A stretch of DNA of 64,000 nucleotides, taken from positions 1,563,992-1,627,991 of the forward strand of contig NZ_CP101322.1 of NCBI RefSeq assembly GCF_024300625.1. Direction: 5' to 3'. This document shows positions 9,595 to 17,673 of the stretch, one piece after another (within the stretch, counting starts at the first letter, position 1; each line of letters starts with the position of its first letter). The notes under the pieces were generated by a model, which saw only the letters and a list, made by a program, of their open reading frames with translations, had not been told where the DNA came from and did no database searches. A program made the translations under genes and the position numbers. This DNA comes from Halovivax gelatinilyticus. Lineage in GTDB: Archaea > Halobacteriota > Halobacteria > Halobacteriales > Natrialbaceae.

Positions 9595-9709
9595 GATATG
9601 GGATGACATTCCGGCGGACCTGCGTTTTCGTGACGGACCGTCGCAAGTGTGGCCGAGATGTTGTTGCTGATGCTACGACGCATCTATTGTTAAATCTGGT
9701 GGAAAGGGG

Positions 9710-9727
9710 CGTAACACTCGTGTTACG
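9710..9727. promoter_or_regulatory. 18-bp perfect palindrome, operator candidate
   Basis: The sequence is CGTAACAC-tc-GTGTTACG, two 8-bp arms with a 2-bp spacer. It lies 21 bases upstream of the TATA box of the gene at 9788 and about 100 bases upstream of the divergent winged-helix gene. Its position fits an activator or repressor site. Confidence 0.55.
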
Positions 9728-9748
9728 ACACCTGGCGCCCGACGATAA

Positions 9749-9758
9749 TTTATATATA
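9749..9758 (+). promoter_or_regulatory. TATA box for the gene at 9788
   Basis: TTTATATATA, one of the clearest TATA boxes in the window, lies about 30 bases before the ATG at 9788. That spacing predicts a leaderless or very short-leader transcript. Confidence 0.65.
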
Positions 9759-9787
9759 ATGCCGAGTCCAGGGCGGCTGAGAGATCG

Positions 9788-10159
9788 ATGCCTCCATCTC
9801 AGAAGTCGGATTCGACGATCAAATGTAACTTGCTGTGGAAACTCTGTCGTCGTCACGGGTGGAGCACGCCGATTCCACGCGATGATCTGGTTATTGCCGC
9901 ATTGGAGAGTAGCGAACAGGGACGCGGGAAACGACTGGTTGCGGAGCTATTGACAGAACCGGATATCTCCTACCAGCGGAACAGGGGGTATCGAATTCGG
10001 AATAGCCCGGATGCACAAGCCTACGCGGCGTTTCGACTCCGCGAGAGTTGTGGGTACTCGACGTTACAGATAGAGAGTACCCTCTCTCGATTCAAGCAGG
10101 CCGGCGGATTCGATGTCTACGACAGAGAGACCGTTTTTCCGGCGAGCACCAACTGGTAA
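9788..10159 (+). CDS. Conserved small haloarchaeal protein, function unknown
   Basis: The 123-residue protein starts at an ATG placed about 30 bases after a strong TATA box. It reads KCNLLWKLCRRHGWSTPIPRDD near the N-terminus, then EQGRGKRLVAELL, YQRNRGYRIRNSPDAQAYAAFRLRESCGYS and QIESTLSRFKQAGGFDVYD. This pattern is familiar to me from small haloarchaeal proteins without an assigned function. The helix-rich, basic middle could be DNA-binding, but no clear HTH is assigned. The upstream 18-bp palindrome suggests regulated expression. Confidence 0.7.
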   Translation: MPPSQKSDSTIKCNLLWKLCRRHGWSTPIPRDDLVIAALESSEQGRGKRLVAELLTEPDISYQRNRGYRIRNSPDAQAYAAFRLRESCGYSTLQIESTLSRFKQAGGFDVYDRETVFPASTNW

Positions 10160-10204
10160 CGTGCCCGTCGGCTTGTGGCCCTTCTCACCGATTCTTGAAC
10201 GCCG

Positions 10205-12880
10205 CTACTCCACGATGTCGATCCCCGGCCGACCGGGTTCGGCGTTTTTCACCGTCGCTTCCTCGGCTTCGTCGGCTTCGAGCACCGTAACGGCCGCGTC
10301 GAACTCGCGTTCGATCAGCCAGGCGGCCGAATCCAGCGCTTCGCGTTCCTCGTCGGCCGGAAGCGTCTCCCGGAGCGCCTCGCGCTCGGCCTGGAGGTCC
10401 TGGCCGTAACTCGCGGCAGCGTCGCCCTGCTCGCGGATGTGGTCGTGGCCCATCAGCTCGCCGATCAGGTTGGGGGCGTCCGACTCGATCGCGATCTCCA
10501 GCGCGTCGTACTTCCAGGCGGGCGCGACGACGACGTCGATCCGCTCTGGATCGTCGATGCCCGCCACGTCGATGATGTCGCGGATGTCTCGGCGGGTGTG
10601 CTCGACCAGCCGTCGTCGCCCCTCCACGCGTTCGCGGTCGACCGTCGCCGTGGGCCAGTCGGCCTCGACGACGAAGCCGTCGCCGTCCAGCGCGTCCCAC
10701 AGCTCCTCACTGAGGTGGGGCGCCACGGGCGCGAGCAGCCGAACGACCACAGAGAGGCCACGTTCGAACGTCGCCGGGTCGGGATCGGTGTGGTCGGCGT
10801 ACTGGCGCAACGTCCGGACCAGATCCTGCGTCTCGCGCAGCGCGCGGTTGTACCGCAGCGCCTCGTACTCCTCGCCGGCGATGGCGACGGCGGCGTCGAT
10901 CTCGCCGTCGACGTAGGCCGCGACCGAGTCTGCCTCACCGGTCGGCGGCTCCGTCGCGTAGTCGTCGACGAGCGTCTGCAACCGCGTCAGGAAGGCGTAC
11001 GTCGAGCGGACGCCCTCTTCGCTCCAGTCGAAGGCGGTGTCGGGCTGGGCGGCCTGCATCATGAACAGGCGGGCGGTGTCGGCGCCGTACTCGTCGACGA
11101 TGCGCTGGGGCGAGACGACGTTGCCCTTCGACTTCGACATCTTCGTACCCTCCAGCTGGACCATGCCGTGAGCCAGCAGGTTCTCGAACGGCTCGCGGAA
11201 CTCGAGGCCCTCGTGGTCGGCGAGCACCTTCGTGAAGAACCGCGAGTACAGCAGGTGCATCACGGCGTGTTCGATGCCGCCGACGTACTGGTCGACCGGC
11301 AGCCAGTCGTTGGCTCGGTCGACGTCGAACGGGGCGTCGTCCAGGTCGGGCGAGACGTACCGCAGGAAGTACCACGAGGAGTCGACGAAGGTGTCCATCG
11401 TGTCCGTCTCGCGGACGGCGTCGTCGCCACAGTCGGGGCAGTGCGTCTCCTTCCACGCGTCGGCCGCGTCCAGCGGATTCCCGGTCGTGTTGATGAACTC
11501 GGGCAGTTCGACCGGAAGGTCTTCTGCGGGAACCGTGACGGGACCACACGAGTCGCAGTGGACCACCGGAATCGGCGTTCCCCAGTAGCGCTGTCTGGAG
11601 ATGCCCCAGTCGCGAAGCTGGTACTGCGTGGCCGATTCGGCGCTCTCGATGTCTTCGGTCAACCGTTCGCGGGCCGTTTCGCTGTCGAGGCCGTCGTACT
11701 CGCCCGAGTTGACCAGCACGCCGTCGTCGGTGAACGCCGTCTCGGAGATGTCCGGGACGGTCGGTTCCCCGCTGTCAGCCGAATCATCGCCATCCGCGTC
11801 CCCGGAATCCGGCGCGATCACGGGGGCGATGTCGACGCCCTTCTTCTTGCCGAAGGCGTGGTCGCGGTCGTCGTGACCGGGAACGCCCATCAGCGCACCG
11901 GTGCCGACGTCCGAGAGGACGAAGTCGGCGACGAAGACGGGAATCTCTTCGCCCGTCGCGGGGTTCGTCGCCGTCAGATCGGTCGCGACACCGTTCGGTT
12001 CGTCGCCCTCGGGGTCGGCTTCGTGTTCGACGAAGTGACGAACGTCTGCGTCCGTCTCGGCCAGTTGCTCGCTGATCGGATGATCCGGCGCGAGCGCGAA
12101 GAACGTCGCCCCGTAGATGGTGTCGACGCGGGTCGTAAACGCACGCACTGGCCCGTGATCGGAAACCCGGAATTCGAGTTCCGTCCCGTGCTGGCGGCCG
12201 ATCCAGTTGCGCTGCATCTGCCGGACCGAGTTGGGCCACCCCTCCAGGTCGTCGATCGCCTCCAGGAGTTCGTCGGCGTACTCGGTGATCTTCAGGAACC
12301 ACTGATCGAGTTCCCGCTGGGTGACGGGCGTGTCACATCGCCAGCACAGTTCGTCGTCACCCTCGACTTGCTCGTCGGCGAGAACGGTCTCGCACTCGGG
12401 ACACCAGTTGACTTCCGCCTCGCGGCGCTCGACCAGCCCTTCCTCGACGAACCGGGTGAAGAGCCACTGGTTCCACCGGTAGTACTCGGGGACGCAGGTG
12501 GTCACTTCCCGCTCCCAGTCGAAGCCCAGGCCGATCGATTCCATCTGCTCGCGCATCCGGTCGATACAATCGAGCGTCCAGTCGCGAGGGTTGGTGTCGC
12601 GCTCTTTCGCGGCGTTCTCGGCGGGCAGACCGAACGCGTCCCACCCCATCGGGTGGAGCACGTCGTCGCCGCACATCCGTCGGTAGCGGGCGTAGGCGTC
12701 GGTAATCGTGTAGTTGCGGACGTGACCCATGTGAAGCTCGCCCGAGGGGTACGGATACATTCCGAGGACGTACGTCGGATCGTCGACGTCGTCCGGCGTG
12801 CGATACACGGCCGCCTCGTTCCACGCGTCCTGCCATCGCCGTTCGACGGACGCGTGGTCGTAACCCTCGTCGCTCATCAT
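10205..12880 (-). CDS. leuS: Leucine--tRNA ligase (bacterial-type)
   Basis: The 891-residue class I synthetase charges tRNA-Leu in the cytoplasm. The HIGH-type motif is HMGH at residues 50-53 (YPYPSGELHMGHVRNYT), and KMSKS lies at about 580-584. The CP1 editing domain is marked by TTRVDTIYG (about 251) and GVPGHDDRDHAF. Zinc-binding cysteines occur in NWCPECETVL and CWRCDTP. The arrangement and motifs follow bacterial LeuRS (PYPSGxLHMGHVRNYTI, TCTPEYYRWxQ-like) rather than the longer archaeal/eukaryal form. An acidic insertion near residues 357-375 is a halophilic addition. Two adjacent ATGs (12880 and 12877) are equally possible starts. Confidence 0.97.
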   Translation of the reverse strand: MMSDEGYDHASVERRWQDAWNEAAVYRTPDDVDDPTYVLGMYPYPSGELHMGHVRNYTITDAYARYRRMCGDDVLHPMGWDAFGLPAENAAKERDTNPRDWTLDCIDRMREQMESIGLGFDWEREVTTCVPEYYRWNQWLFTRFVEEGLVERREAEVNWCPECETVLADEQVEGDDELCWRCDTPVTQRELDQWFLKITEYADELLEAIDDLEGWPNSVRQMQRNWIGRQHGTELEFRVSDHGPVRAFTTRVDTIYGATFFALAPDHPISEQLAETDADVRHFVEHEADPEGDEPNGVATDLTATNPATGEEIPVFVADFVLSDVGTGALMGVPGHDDRDHAFGKKKGVDIAPVIAPDSGDADGDDSADSGEPTVPDISETAFTDDGVLVNSGEYDGLDSETARERLTEDIESAESATQYQLRDWGISRQRYWGTPIPVVHCDSCGPVTVPAEDLPVELPEFINTTGNPLDAADAWKETHCPDCGDDAVRETDTMDTFVDSSWYFLRYVSPDLDDAPFDVDRANDWLPVDQYVGGIEHAVMHLLYSRFFTKVLADHEGLEFREPFENLLAHGMVQLEGTKMSKSKGNVVSPQRIVDEYGADTARLFMMQAAQPDTAFDWSEEGVRSTYAFLTRLQTLVDDYATEPPTGEADSVAAYVDGEIDAAVAIAGEEYEALRYNRALRETQDLVRTLRQYADHTDPDPATFERGLSVVVRLLAPVAPHLSEELWDALDGDGFVVEADWPTATVDRERVEGRRRLVEHTRRDIRDIIDVAGIDDPERIDVVVAPAWKYDALEIAIESDAPNLIGELMGHDHIREQGDAAASYGQDLQAEREALRETLPADEEREALDSAAWLIEREFDAAVTVLEADEAEEATVKNAEPGRPGIDIVE

Positions 12881-13020
12881 GTAGAGGTCCGGGCGGCGCC
12901 AATCGTTAACCTTTCCATGCGGTCGACGTGTCGCGGGCGTTCGATCTGACGAGAGAGGTGACTGATCATCGGGACGTCGGTTCTCGTCGGTGAAGAACTC
13001 GTGATTTGACCCGAATCGAA

Positions 13021-13443
13021 CTACGAGATGTCGATCTGGTGGCCACCGGTCTCGCCGGTGAGTTTCGGAAGCGTCACCGTCAGGACGCCGTTGTTGTACG
13101 ACGCACCGATCCCCTCCTCGTCGACGGGGTCCGGCAGGCGAACGCGTCGGCTCACCGTGTGCTGGGTGCGCTCGCGACGGATGTAGTCGCCTTCCTCGTG
13201 AGTCTCTGCGGCGTCACGGCTCGCTTCGAGTTTCAGCGCCCCGTCGATCAGCCGGAGGTCGATATCGTCGGTTTCGTAGCCGGGCAAGTCGGCCGTGACG
13301 ACGTACTCCTCGCCGGTGTCCGCGACGTCGACGCCGGCCTGGCCGGGGATCGTGAGGCCGCTGTCTCGAGCCATCCCCTCTTCGAACTGGGTGCTGAGCC
13401 GGTCGAACAGGTCCTCTAGGTCCTCGAACGGATTTCGGCGCAT
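13021..13443 (-). CDS. Hsp20/alpha-crystallin family small heat-shock protein
   Basis: The 140-residue chaperone binds unfolding proteins as an oligomer. After an N-terminal helix (MRRNPFEDLEDLFDRL) the alpha-crystallin domain runs from GVDVADTGEEYVVTADLPG to the characteristic GVLTVTLPK (A/GxxxGVL motif at NNGVLTV). It lacks the usual long C-terminal IxI tail; the protein ends HQIDIS, which contains an I-x-I. The ATG at 13443 is chosen because a TATA box (minus strand GCTTATTTCC, 13465-13474) lies 22-31 bases upstream; the upstream-extended frame would precede the promoter. Confidence 0.93.
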   Translation of the reverse strand: MRRNPFEDLEDLFDRLSTQFEEGMARDSGLTIPGQAGVDVADTGEEYVVTADLPGYETDDIDLRLIDGALKLEASRDAAETHEEGDYIRRERTQHTVSRRVRLPDPVDEEGIGASYNNGVLTVTLPKLTGETGGHQIDIS

Positions 13444-13464
13444 ACCTGTACGTTGGTCCCGAAC

Positions 13465-13474
13465 GGAAATAAGC
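13465..13474 (-). promoter_or_regulatory. TATA box of the hsp20 gene
   Basis: The minus-strand reading GCTTATTTCC lies 22-31 bases upstream of the hsp20 ATG. It falls in the gap between hsp20 and pheA, so hsp20 has its own promoter. Confidence 0.5.
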
Positions 13475-13514
13475 GCTCCCCCGGACCAGAGGAGCTGGGT
13501 CTTCGAACCCGTAC

Positions 13515-14315
13515 TCACTCGACGAGGGTGACGTCGTACGAACCGAGTCGGTGGATCTGTCCCGCGTCCAGAACGGATTCGATCTCCCCGAGCGCCGCCT
13601 GCGTTCGCGACTCGGAAAGCGCCGCCTCCAGGTCGAGGTGGAACTCGTACTCGCCGAGGCGTCTGCCGGTCGGCCGCGATTCGATCCGGGTCAGGTTCAC
13701 GTCGCGGTCGGCGAACGGTTCGAGGAGGGCGAACAGCAGCCCCGGGTGGTTCGTCCCGGGCGCGATCACGACCGTGCTCTTCGAGCCGGTGTCGGTACGC
13801 TCCTCACCGCTTGCGAGGACGAAAAACCGCGTGCGGTTCGACGATCGATCCTGGACGTCCTCGTCGATCACCCGGAGTTCGTCCGCGGCGTCAGGGTGGG
13901 CGATGGCCGCGACCGAGTCGTCCTCGCGGGCGCGCTCGACTCCGGCGGCCGTGCTGGTGACGGCTTCGCGGGCGAGATCCGGATACGACCGATCGAGCGT
14001 CTCGCGACACTGGGCGAGCGCCTGCGGATGGCTCGCGACGGCATCGAACGAGTCGGTCTGGGCGAGCAGCGCGTGGCGAATCGGCAGGACGAGTTCGCCG
14101 ACGACGGCCACTGGCGCGTCGACGAGCGCATCGCTCGTCTCCGTCACGCTCCCTTCGATGCTATTTTCGATCGGGACGACGCCCCGGCTGACGTCGCCTC
14201 GCGCGACGGCGTCGACGATCGCCGTCACCGATCGTTCGAACGAGACCGGCTCGCCGAGGGTTCGTGCGGCTCGATGCGAGTAGGTGCCGGCTGGGCCGAG
14301 CGTACGGACCGTCAT
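13515..14315 (-). CDS. pheA: Prephenate dehydratase
   Basis: The 266-residue enzyme converts prephenate to phenylpyruvate in phenylalanine synthesis. The PDT domain begins LGPAGTYSHRAA, contains VPIENSIEGSVTETSDAL (about 47-64) and the catalytic TRF motif (SNRTRFFVLA, about 160-169). The C-terminal ACT domain has the family phenylalanine-binding pattern GLLFALLEPFADRDVNLTRIESRP. It is a stand-alone archaeal form without a fused chorismate mutase. It is transcribed toward hsp20 but separated from it by 71 bases with an internal promoter. Confidence 0.96.
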   Translation of the reverse strand: MTVRTLGPAGTYSHRAARTLGEPVSFERSVTAIVDAVARGDVSRGVVPIENSIEGSVTETSDALVDAPVAVVGELVLPIRHALLAQTDSFDAVASHPQALAQCRETLDRSYPDLAREAVTSTAAGVERAREDDSVAAIAHPDAADELRVIDEDVQDRSSNRTRFFVLASGEERTDTGSKSTVVIAPGTNHPGLLFALLEPFADRDVNLTRIESRPTGRRLGEYEFHLDLEAALSESRTQAALGEIESVLDAGQIHRLGSYDVTLVE

Positions 14316-14520
14316 CAGGGTGGCTACGCCCGTCGGGGCTAAAACTCCGCGGCTCTCTCGACGACTCCAGACGCTGGGGCTGTTGGGTCGGTGGCTGCCT
14401 GACGCGATTATCCGACCGTGGGTAGTTCCGAACCTGTGGCTGTCGGTACGCTGCTACCTGTCAGCAGAAGGGAGCCGTCGACGCAGCGTCGTACCCGTCG
14501 TGTGGGTCGTCTGCCGGTCG

Positions 14521-14829
14521 TCACTCGTCGAGGTGCTCGATCCCCTGTTTCGAGACGTTCGCCTCGGTAATTCGATCCGGCATCCAGTCGGGCTTGTCGT
14601 CCGGGGCCGTCTCCTCCCAGGCCCAGCCTTCGTAAATGTGTACCTTCTCCGTCCCCTTCTCTCGTAAGTGTAAGTCGACACGCTCGGCCGACTCCTCGCT
14701 GTCGCCGGGTTCGAGCCGCCGGGCGGCTTTCAGCGCCGCCTGTCGGGGTGTGTTTCCTGAGAAGACGCTCGATTCGTCACCGTCGGCTTCGCGGAGCGCG
14801 AAGTTTCGCTTACCATCTTCACGTACCAT
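14521..14829 (-). CDS. Non-histone chromosomal protein MC1
   Basis: The 102-residue protein matches archaeal MC1, an abundant architectural protein that binds and bends DNA. Visible family landmarks are MVREDGKRNFALRE, SSVFSGNTPRQAALKAARRLEPG, EKVHIYEGWAWEE and PDWMPDRITEANVSKQGIEHL. The ATG at 14829 is supported by homology and by a GGAGG at about 14838-14842 upstream. The frame extends further upstream but with non-family residues. A TATA box and an adjacent inverted repeat precede it. Confidence 0.95.
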   Translation of the reverse strand: MVREDGKRNFALREADGDESSVFSGNTPRQAALKAARRLEPGDSEESAERVDLHLREKGTEKVHIYEGWAWEETAPDDKPDWMPDRITEANVSKQGIEHLDE

Positions 14830-14865
14830 GGTTCCAGCCTCCATGACAGACCAGCGCACAATGTG

Positions 14866-14891
14866 ACATAAAGATATCCCCGACAATCGGG
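14866..14891 (-). promoter_or_regulatory. MC1 promoter with adjacent inverted repeat
   Basis: The minus-strand ATCTTTATGTC (about 14866-14876) is a good TATA box about 40 bases before the MC1 start. It would leave a short leader containing the GGAGG. Immediately upstream, CCCGA-caa-TCGGG (14879-14891) is a perfect 5-bp inverted repeat where the BRE and activator sites lie. Confidence 0.5.
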
Positions 14892-15072
14892 TGACTGCGT
14901 CGGTACGTTTAAGTGAAATGCAGTTCACGACGTGGGGATTACCGCTCGTTGGCGAATTCGGGCCGTTCGATCCCGCCGACGGCTCGTTCGGCCCGTCGAA
15001 AATACGTCACCGTCGAATACATTCGGATCACGAGGCCGCGTTCGAAAATCATCGGCTGTGTCGTAGAAAACA

Positions 15073-15083
15073 CTTAAGTATAT
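15073..15083 (+). promoter_or_regulatory. TATA-like element for the gene at 15115
   Basis: The sequence CTTAAGTATATC is centred about 35 bases upstream of the ATG at 15115. It lies in an AT-rich island (AAAACACTTAAGTATATCC) in a GC-rich region. Confidence 0.5.
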
Positions 15084-15114
15084 CCTACGGCGAAGCACTC
15101 AGTAGAACCCCGCG

Positions 15115-15312
15115 ATGGTCCGGAAAAAGACGCTGAGTCCAAGCGGTGCGAAAGACGAGGATGGCAACTATCACAACGTACACCTCAATCTCCACGAAGA
15201 CGAACTGGAGGTAGCCGGGATGCAGATCGGCGACGAGGTCTTCGTCCGCGTACGGGACGGCAAAATCATCATCCAGAAAGCAGACGAGGACGAACTCGAT
15301 CACGAATTCTAG
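15115..15312 (+). CDS. Small AbrB/SpoVT-fold-like haloarchaeal protein
   Basis: The 65-residue protein reads VRKKTLSPSGAKDEDGNYHNVHLNLHEDELEVAG near its start, then GDEVFVRVRDGKIIIQKAD. The C-terminal half has the swapped-hairpin pattern (GDEVFVRVRDGKIIIQ) typical of AbrB/MazE DNA-binding domains, so a small dimeric DNA-binding protein is likely. No toxin partner is adjacent; the next gene (ATP-grasp) is 206 bases away. Confidence 0.75.
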   Translation: MVRKKTLSPSGAKDEDGNYHNVHLNLHEDELEVAGMQIGDEVFVRVRDGKIIIQKADEDELDHEF

Positions 15313-15518
15313 CACGCTGTAACCACTGGTCGGTACTGGGGCGCTCGCGAGCGACCGGTATGGCTCGCACTCCAGGTATCGACCGCACATTCGGTATCGA
15401 TCGCCTGTCCAGCATCGACTCCACCGGAAACGAGCGACGGAGTAGCCACGGCCTAGCCACCGCGCGCGCCGTCTTCGTGGCCGAATAACTACGCCTCGAT
15501 ACCGACCGAGGATAGATA

Positions 15519-16727
15519 ATGGAGACTGATTCGACCGGTGAGGCGACCCCGGCGGTGGTCGTCCCGGCGATCGACGCGCCCAGCAGCGTCGCCTGCGTGC
15601 GATCGCTCGGCCGGCGCGGGATTCGGACGATCGTCGTCTCGGACTCGCCGACCGCCCCGGCGACGCGGTCTGCGTTCTGTGACGAGACCGTCCGCGTTCG
15701 GTCCCCGGGAGACGACCTGCTCGCCTATCGCGACAGCCTGCTCGCCCTCGCCCGGCGGGAAGCCGTCCGCTCGATAATTCCGGTCCGCGAGGCGGACGTC
15801 TACGTTCTGGCGAAGTATCGAGACGAGTTCGCCCAGTACGTCGAGACGCCCTGGCCGAACATCGAGACGCTCGCCCGCGTTCAGGATCGGTGTCGGCTGT
15901 TCGAGGCGGCCGATCGAGCGGGCGTCGCGGCGCCCGAGACCGGCCTGCTGGGCGAAACGGGCGATCGCTCTCGAGAGTGGATCGTCAAGCCCCGCTACTC
16001 GATCCTGACCGACGAGTACGTCGACTGCGGACCGCGGGCGTGTATCGCGCCACCGACGACGACGTACCTCCCGCCGGGCACCGAGCCGGACGTAGACCGG
16101 CTGACCGAGGCGATGGGCCACGAACCGATCTGTCAGGAGTACGTCCGCACGCCCCACGAGTACGGCTTTTTCGCGCTCTACGACGAGGGCGAGCCGGTCG
16201 CCACCTTCCAGCACCGCCAGCGTCGGGGCTACAGCTACGCGGGCGGGCCGAGCGCCTTCCGCGAGTCCGTCGAGATTCCCGAACTGGCCGACGCCGGCCT
16301 GGCCCTGCTCGACGAACTCGACTGGCACGGCCTGGCGATGGTCGAGTTTCTGAGAGACGAGGAGACGGGCGAGTTCAAGCTGATGGAGATCAACCCCCGC
16401 TTCTGGTCGTCGCTCCCCTTCACCATCCAGGCCGGCGTCGACTTTCCGTACTATTATTGGAAGCTGTGTAACGGCGGCTGTGCGCGCATTCCCGCCGAGT
16501 GGGACGTCGGCGTCGGCGGCCACCTCATCCGCGGCGAGTTACTCTACCTCTACTCCATCCTCGCCCACGACGTCGAGCTGGTCGATCGGCCCTCCTTCCC
16601 GGCCGCCCTCGGGTCGGTCCTTCGCTCGATGGTCGCCCAGCCTCGCTTCGATTACCTCCAGCGCGACGACCCGCGACCGTTCGTCACCGATCTGCGAAAC
16701 GCGGTGGGGTCGATTCGCGGACGGTAA
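15519..16727 (+). CDS. ATP-grasp domain enzyme
   Basis: The 402-residue protein has an N-terminal Rossmann-like preATP-grasp region (VVVPAIDAPSSVACVRSLGRRGIRTIVVSD) and an ATP-grasp fold. Visible ATP-grasp residues are the Lys of WIVKPRYS, the hinge ICQEYVRTPHEYGFFALYDEG and the metal-binding LMEINPRFWSSLPF. Such enzymes form amide or ester bonds via acyl-phosphate; the closest type is the carbamoyl-phosphate-synthase-like ATP-grasp proteins seen in haloarchaea. The substrate is unknown. A TATA-like GAATAACTA lies about 32 bases before the ATG. Its stop is one base from the end of the convergent lipoprotein remnant. Confidence 0.82.
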   Translation: METDSTGEATPAVVVPAIDAPSSVACVRSLGRRGIRTIVVSDSPTAPATRSAFCDETVRVRSPGDDLLAYRDSLLALARREAVRSIIPVREADVYVLAKYRDEFAQYVETPWPNIETLARVQDRCRLFEAADRAGVAAPETGLLGETGDRSREWIVKPRYSILTDEYVDCGPRACIAPPTTTYLPPGTEPDVDRLTEAMGHEPICQEYVRTPHEYGFFALYDEGEPVATFQHRQRRGYSYAGGPSAFRESVEIPELADAGLALLDELDWHGLAMVEFLRDEETGEFKLMEINPRFWSSLPFTIQAGVDFPYYYWKLCNGGCARIPAEWDVGVGGHLIRGELLYLYSILAHDVELVDRPSFPAALGSVLRSMVAQPRFDYLQRDDPRPFVTDLRNAVGSIRGR

Positions 16728-16728
16728 G

Positions 16729-17210
16729 TCAGTGTTCGGGGAACGGTTCCGGCGACAACGCCTCCACCTCGCCGCCGATCTCGTCGTAGAGCAGCCACCG
16801 GTCGTCGTGGCGGCGGAACTCGTACCGGGCTTCGGATTGATACCGGGGTTGATCGGGACGTGTTACTCGAATCAGCGCGCTCGCCTGCGTTCGATCGTCG
16901 TCATCGAGGATCTCTTCGTGGAGGTTCGATTCGATCACGTGAGGATCCTCCGCAGGATCGTCCCACTTGGACTAATTGCGGTGACCTGCTGTTCTTCGTA
17001 CAGCGTTAGATCGATTACGTCGAAATCTACCGGTGAGTCCGGGTGGAGGTACGTGCTCGCTTCGTCGAGATCGACGGTATCGAGTGCCCTGAAGAATTCT
17101 TTGAGGGCATCCGGTGGATCGGGCGGATCGTCCTCGAAGTAGTCGGTACAGCCCGCGGTACCGAGGGTGAGGGCGGATGCCGCGAACAGTCCGAACGTTC
17201 GCCTATGCAT
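16729..17210 (-). pseudogene. Third NTF2-like lipoprotein of cassette A, frameshifted
   Basis: The ATG at 17210 opens MHRRTFGLFAASALTLGTAGC, a twin-arginine signal with lipobox ending at Cys 21. It continues with FEDDPPDPPDALKEFFRALD and HPDSPVDF like its neighbours, then hits a TGA after GTILRRILT. The adjacent frame, entered at about 16965-16975, continues the family sequence (KWDDPAEDPHVIESN, DDDDRTQASA, YEFRRHDDRWLLYDEI, EPFPEH) to a stop at 16729. The 482-nt length is one base short of a multiple of three, and restoring it gives about 160 residues like the intact paralogs. One base has therefore been lost or missequenced. The start overlaps the preceding lipoprotein gene by 8 bases. Confidence 0.85.
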
Positions 17211-17673
17211 CGTCACGCTCTGCATCAGGAAACGGCTCGGAAGTGAACGCGTCGACGTGTCCGTCTATTTCGTCGTAGACGAACCACTCGTCATCCACTC
17301 GACGCATCTCGAAGACGGTCGAGTGTGCCCGTGGCGAATCGATCGCAAAACCGGTACTGAACCATTTTCGAGCGTCATCCGCTTGCACTTCGTCCGTCAC
17401 GTTTCCACCGTGTTCCGGATCGACGCGAGTCACGGGGTCGAGCCTAATATCCCAACTTTCGTATACGTCCAGGTTGACGGAACCCAGATCGACCGGCGAG
17501 TCTGGATGCAATAGCTCCTCGGCCGTATTGAGATCGCCGTCGAAGAGGGCTTCGAAGAACTCCCGCAACGATCCGGATGGCTCGGGCAGATCGTCCTCGA
17601 AGAAGCTAGAGCAACCTGCGGTACCGAGAGCAACGATAACTGTCGCGAACAGTCCGAACGTTCGTCTATGCAT
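17203..17673 (-). CDS. NTF2-like Tat lipoprotein (second of cassette A)
   Basis: The 156-residue secreted lipoprotein starts MHRRTFGLFATVIVALGTAGC: a twin-arginine motif followed by a lipobox with the lipidated Cys at residue 21. The mature part reads SLREFFEALFDGDLNTAEELLHPDSPV and later VFEMRRVDDEWFVYDEIDGHVDAF. This is the pattern of NTF2/SnoaL-like domains (helix 'FFEAL-GD-A-LLHPDS', final strands 'D-WxVYD'). It overlaps the upstream paralog by 8 bases and the downstream frameshifted paralog by 8 bases, so the three are translationally coupled. Function unknown; probably a surface binding or accessory protein for the Tat-exported protein encoded upstream. Confidence 0.85.
   Translation of the reverse strand: MHRRTFGLFATVIVALGTAGCSSFFEDDLPEPSGSLREFFEALFDGDLNTAEELLHPDSPVDLGSVNLDVYESWDIRLDPVTRVDPEHGGNVTDEVQADDARKWFSTGFAIDSPRAHSTVFEMRRVDDEWFVYDEIDGHVDAFTSEPFPDAERDDA

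Noticed and set aside
10439-12949. Very long open frame on the plus strand opposite leuS
   Set aside because: It is an antisense shadow produced by the GC-rich codon bias. Its translation is Arg/Val-rich with no motifs, whereas the minus strand encodes a complete LeuRS.
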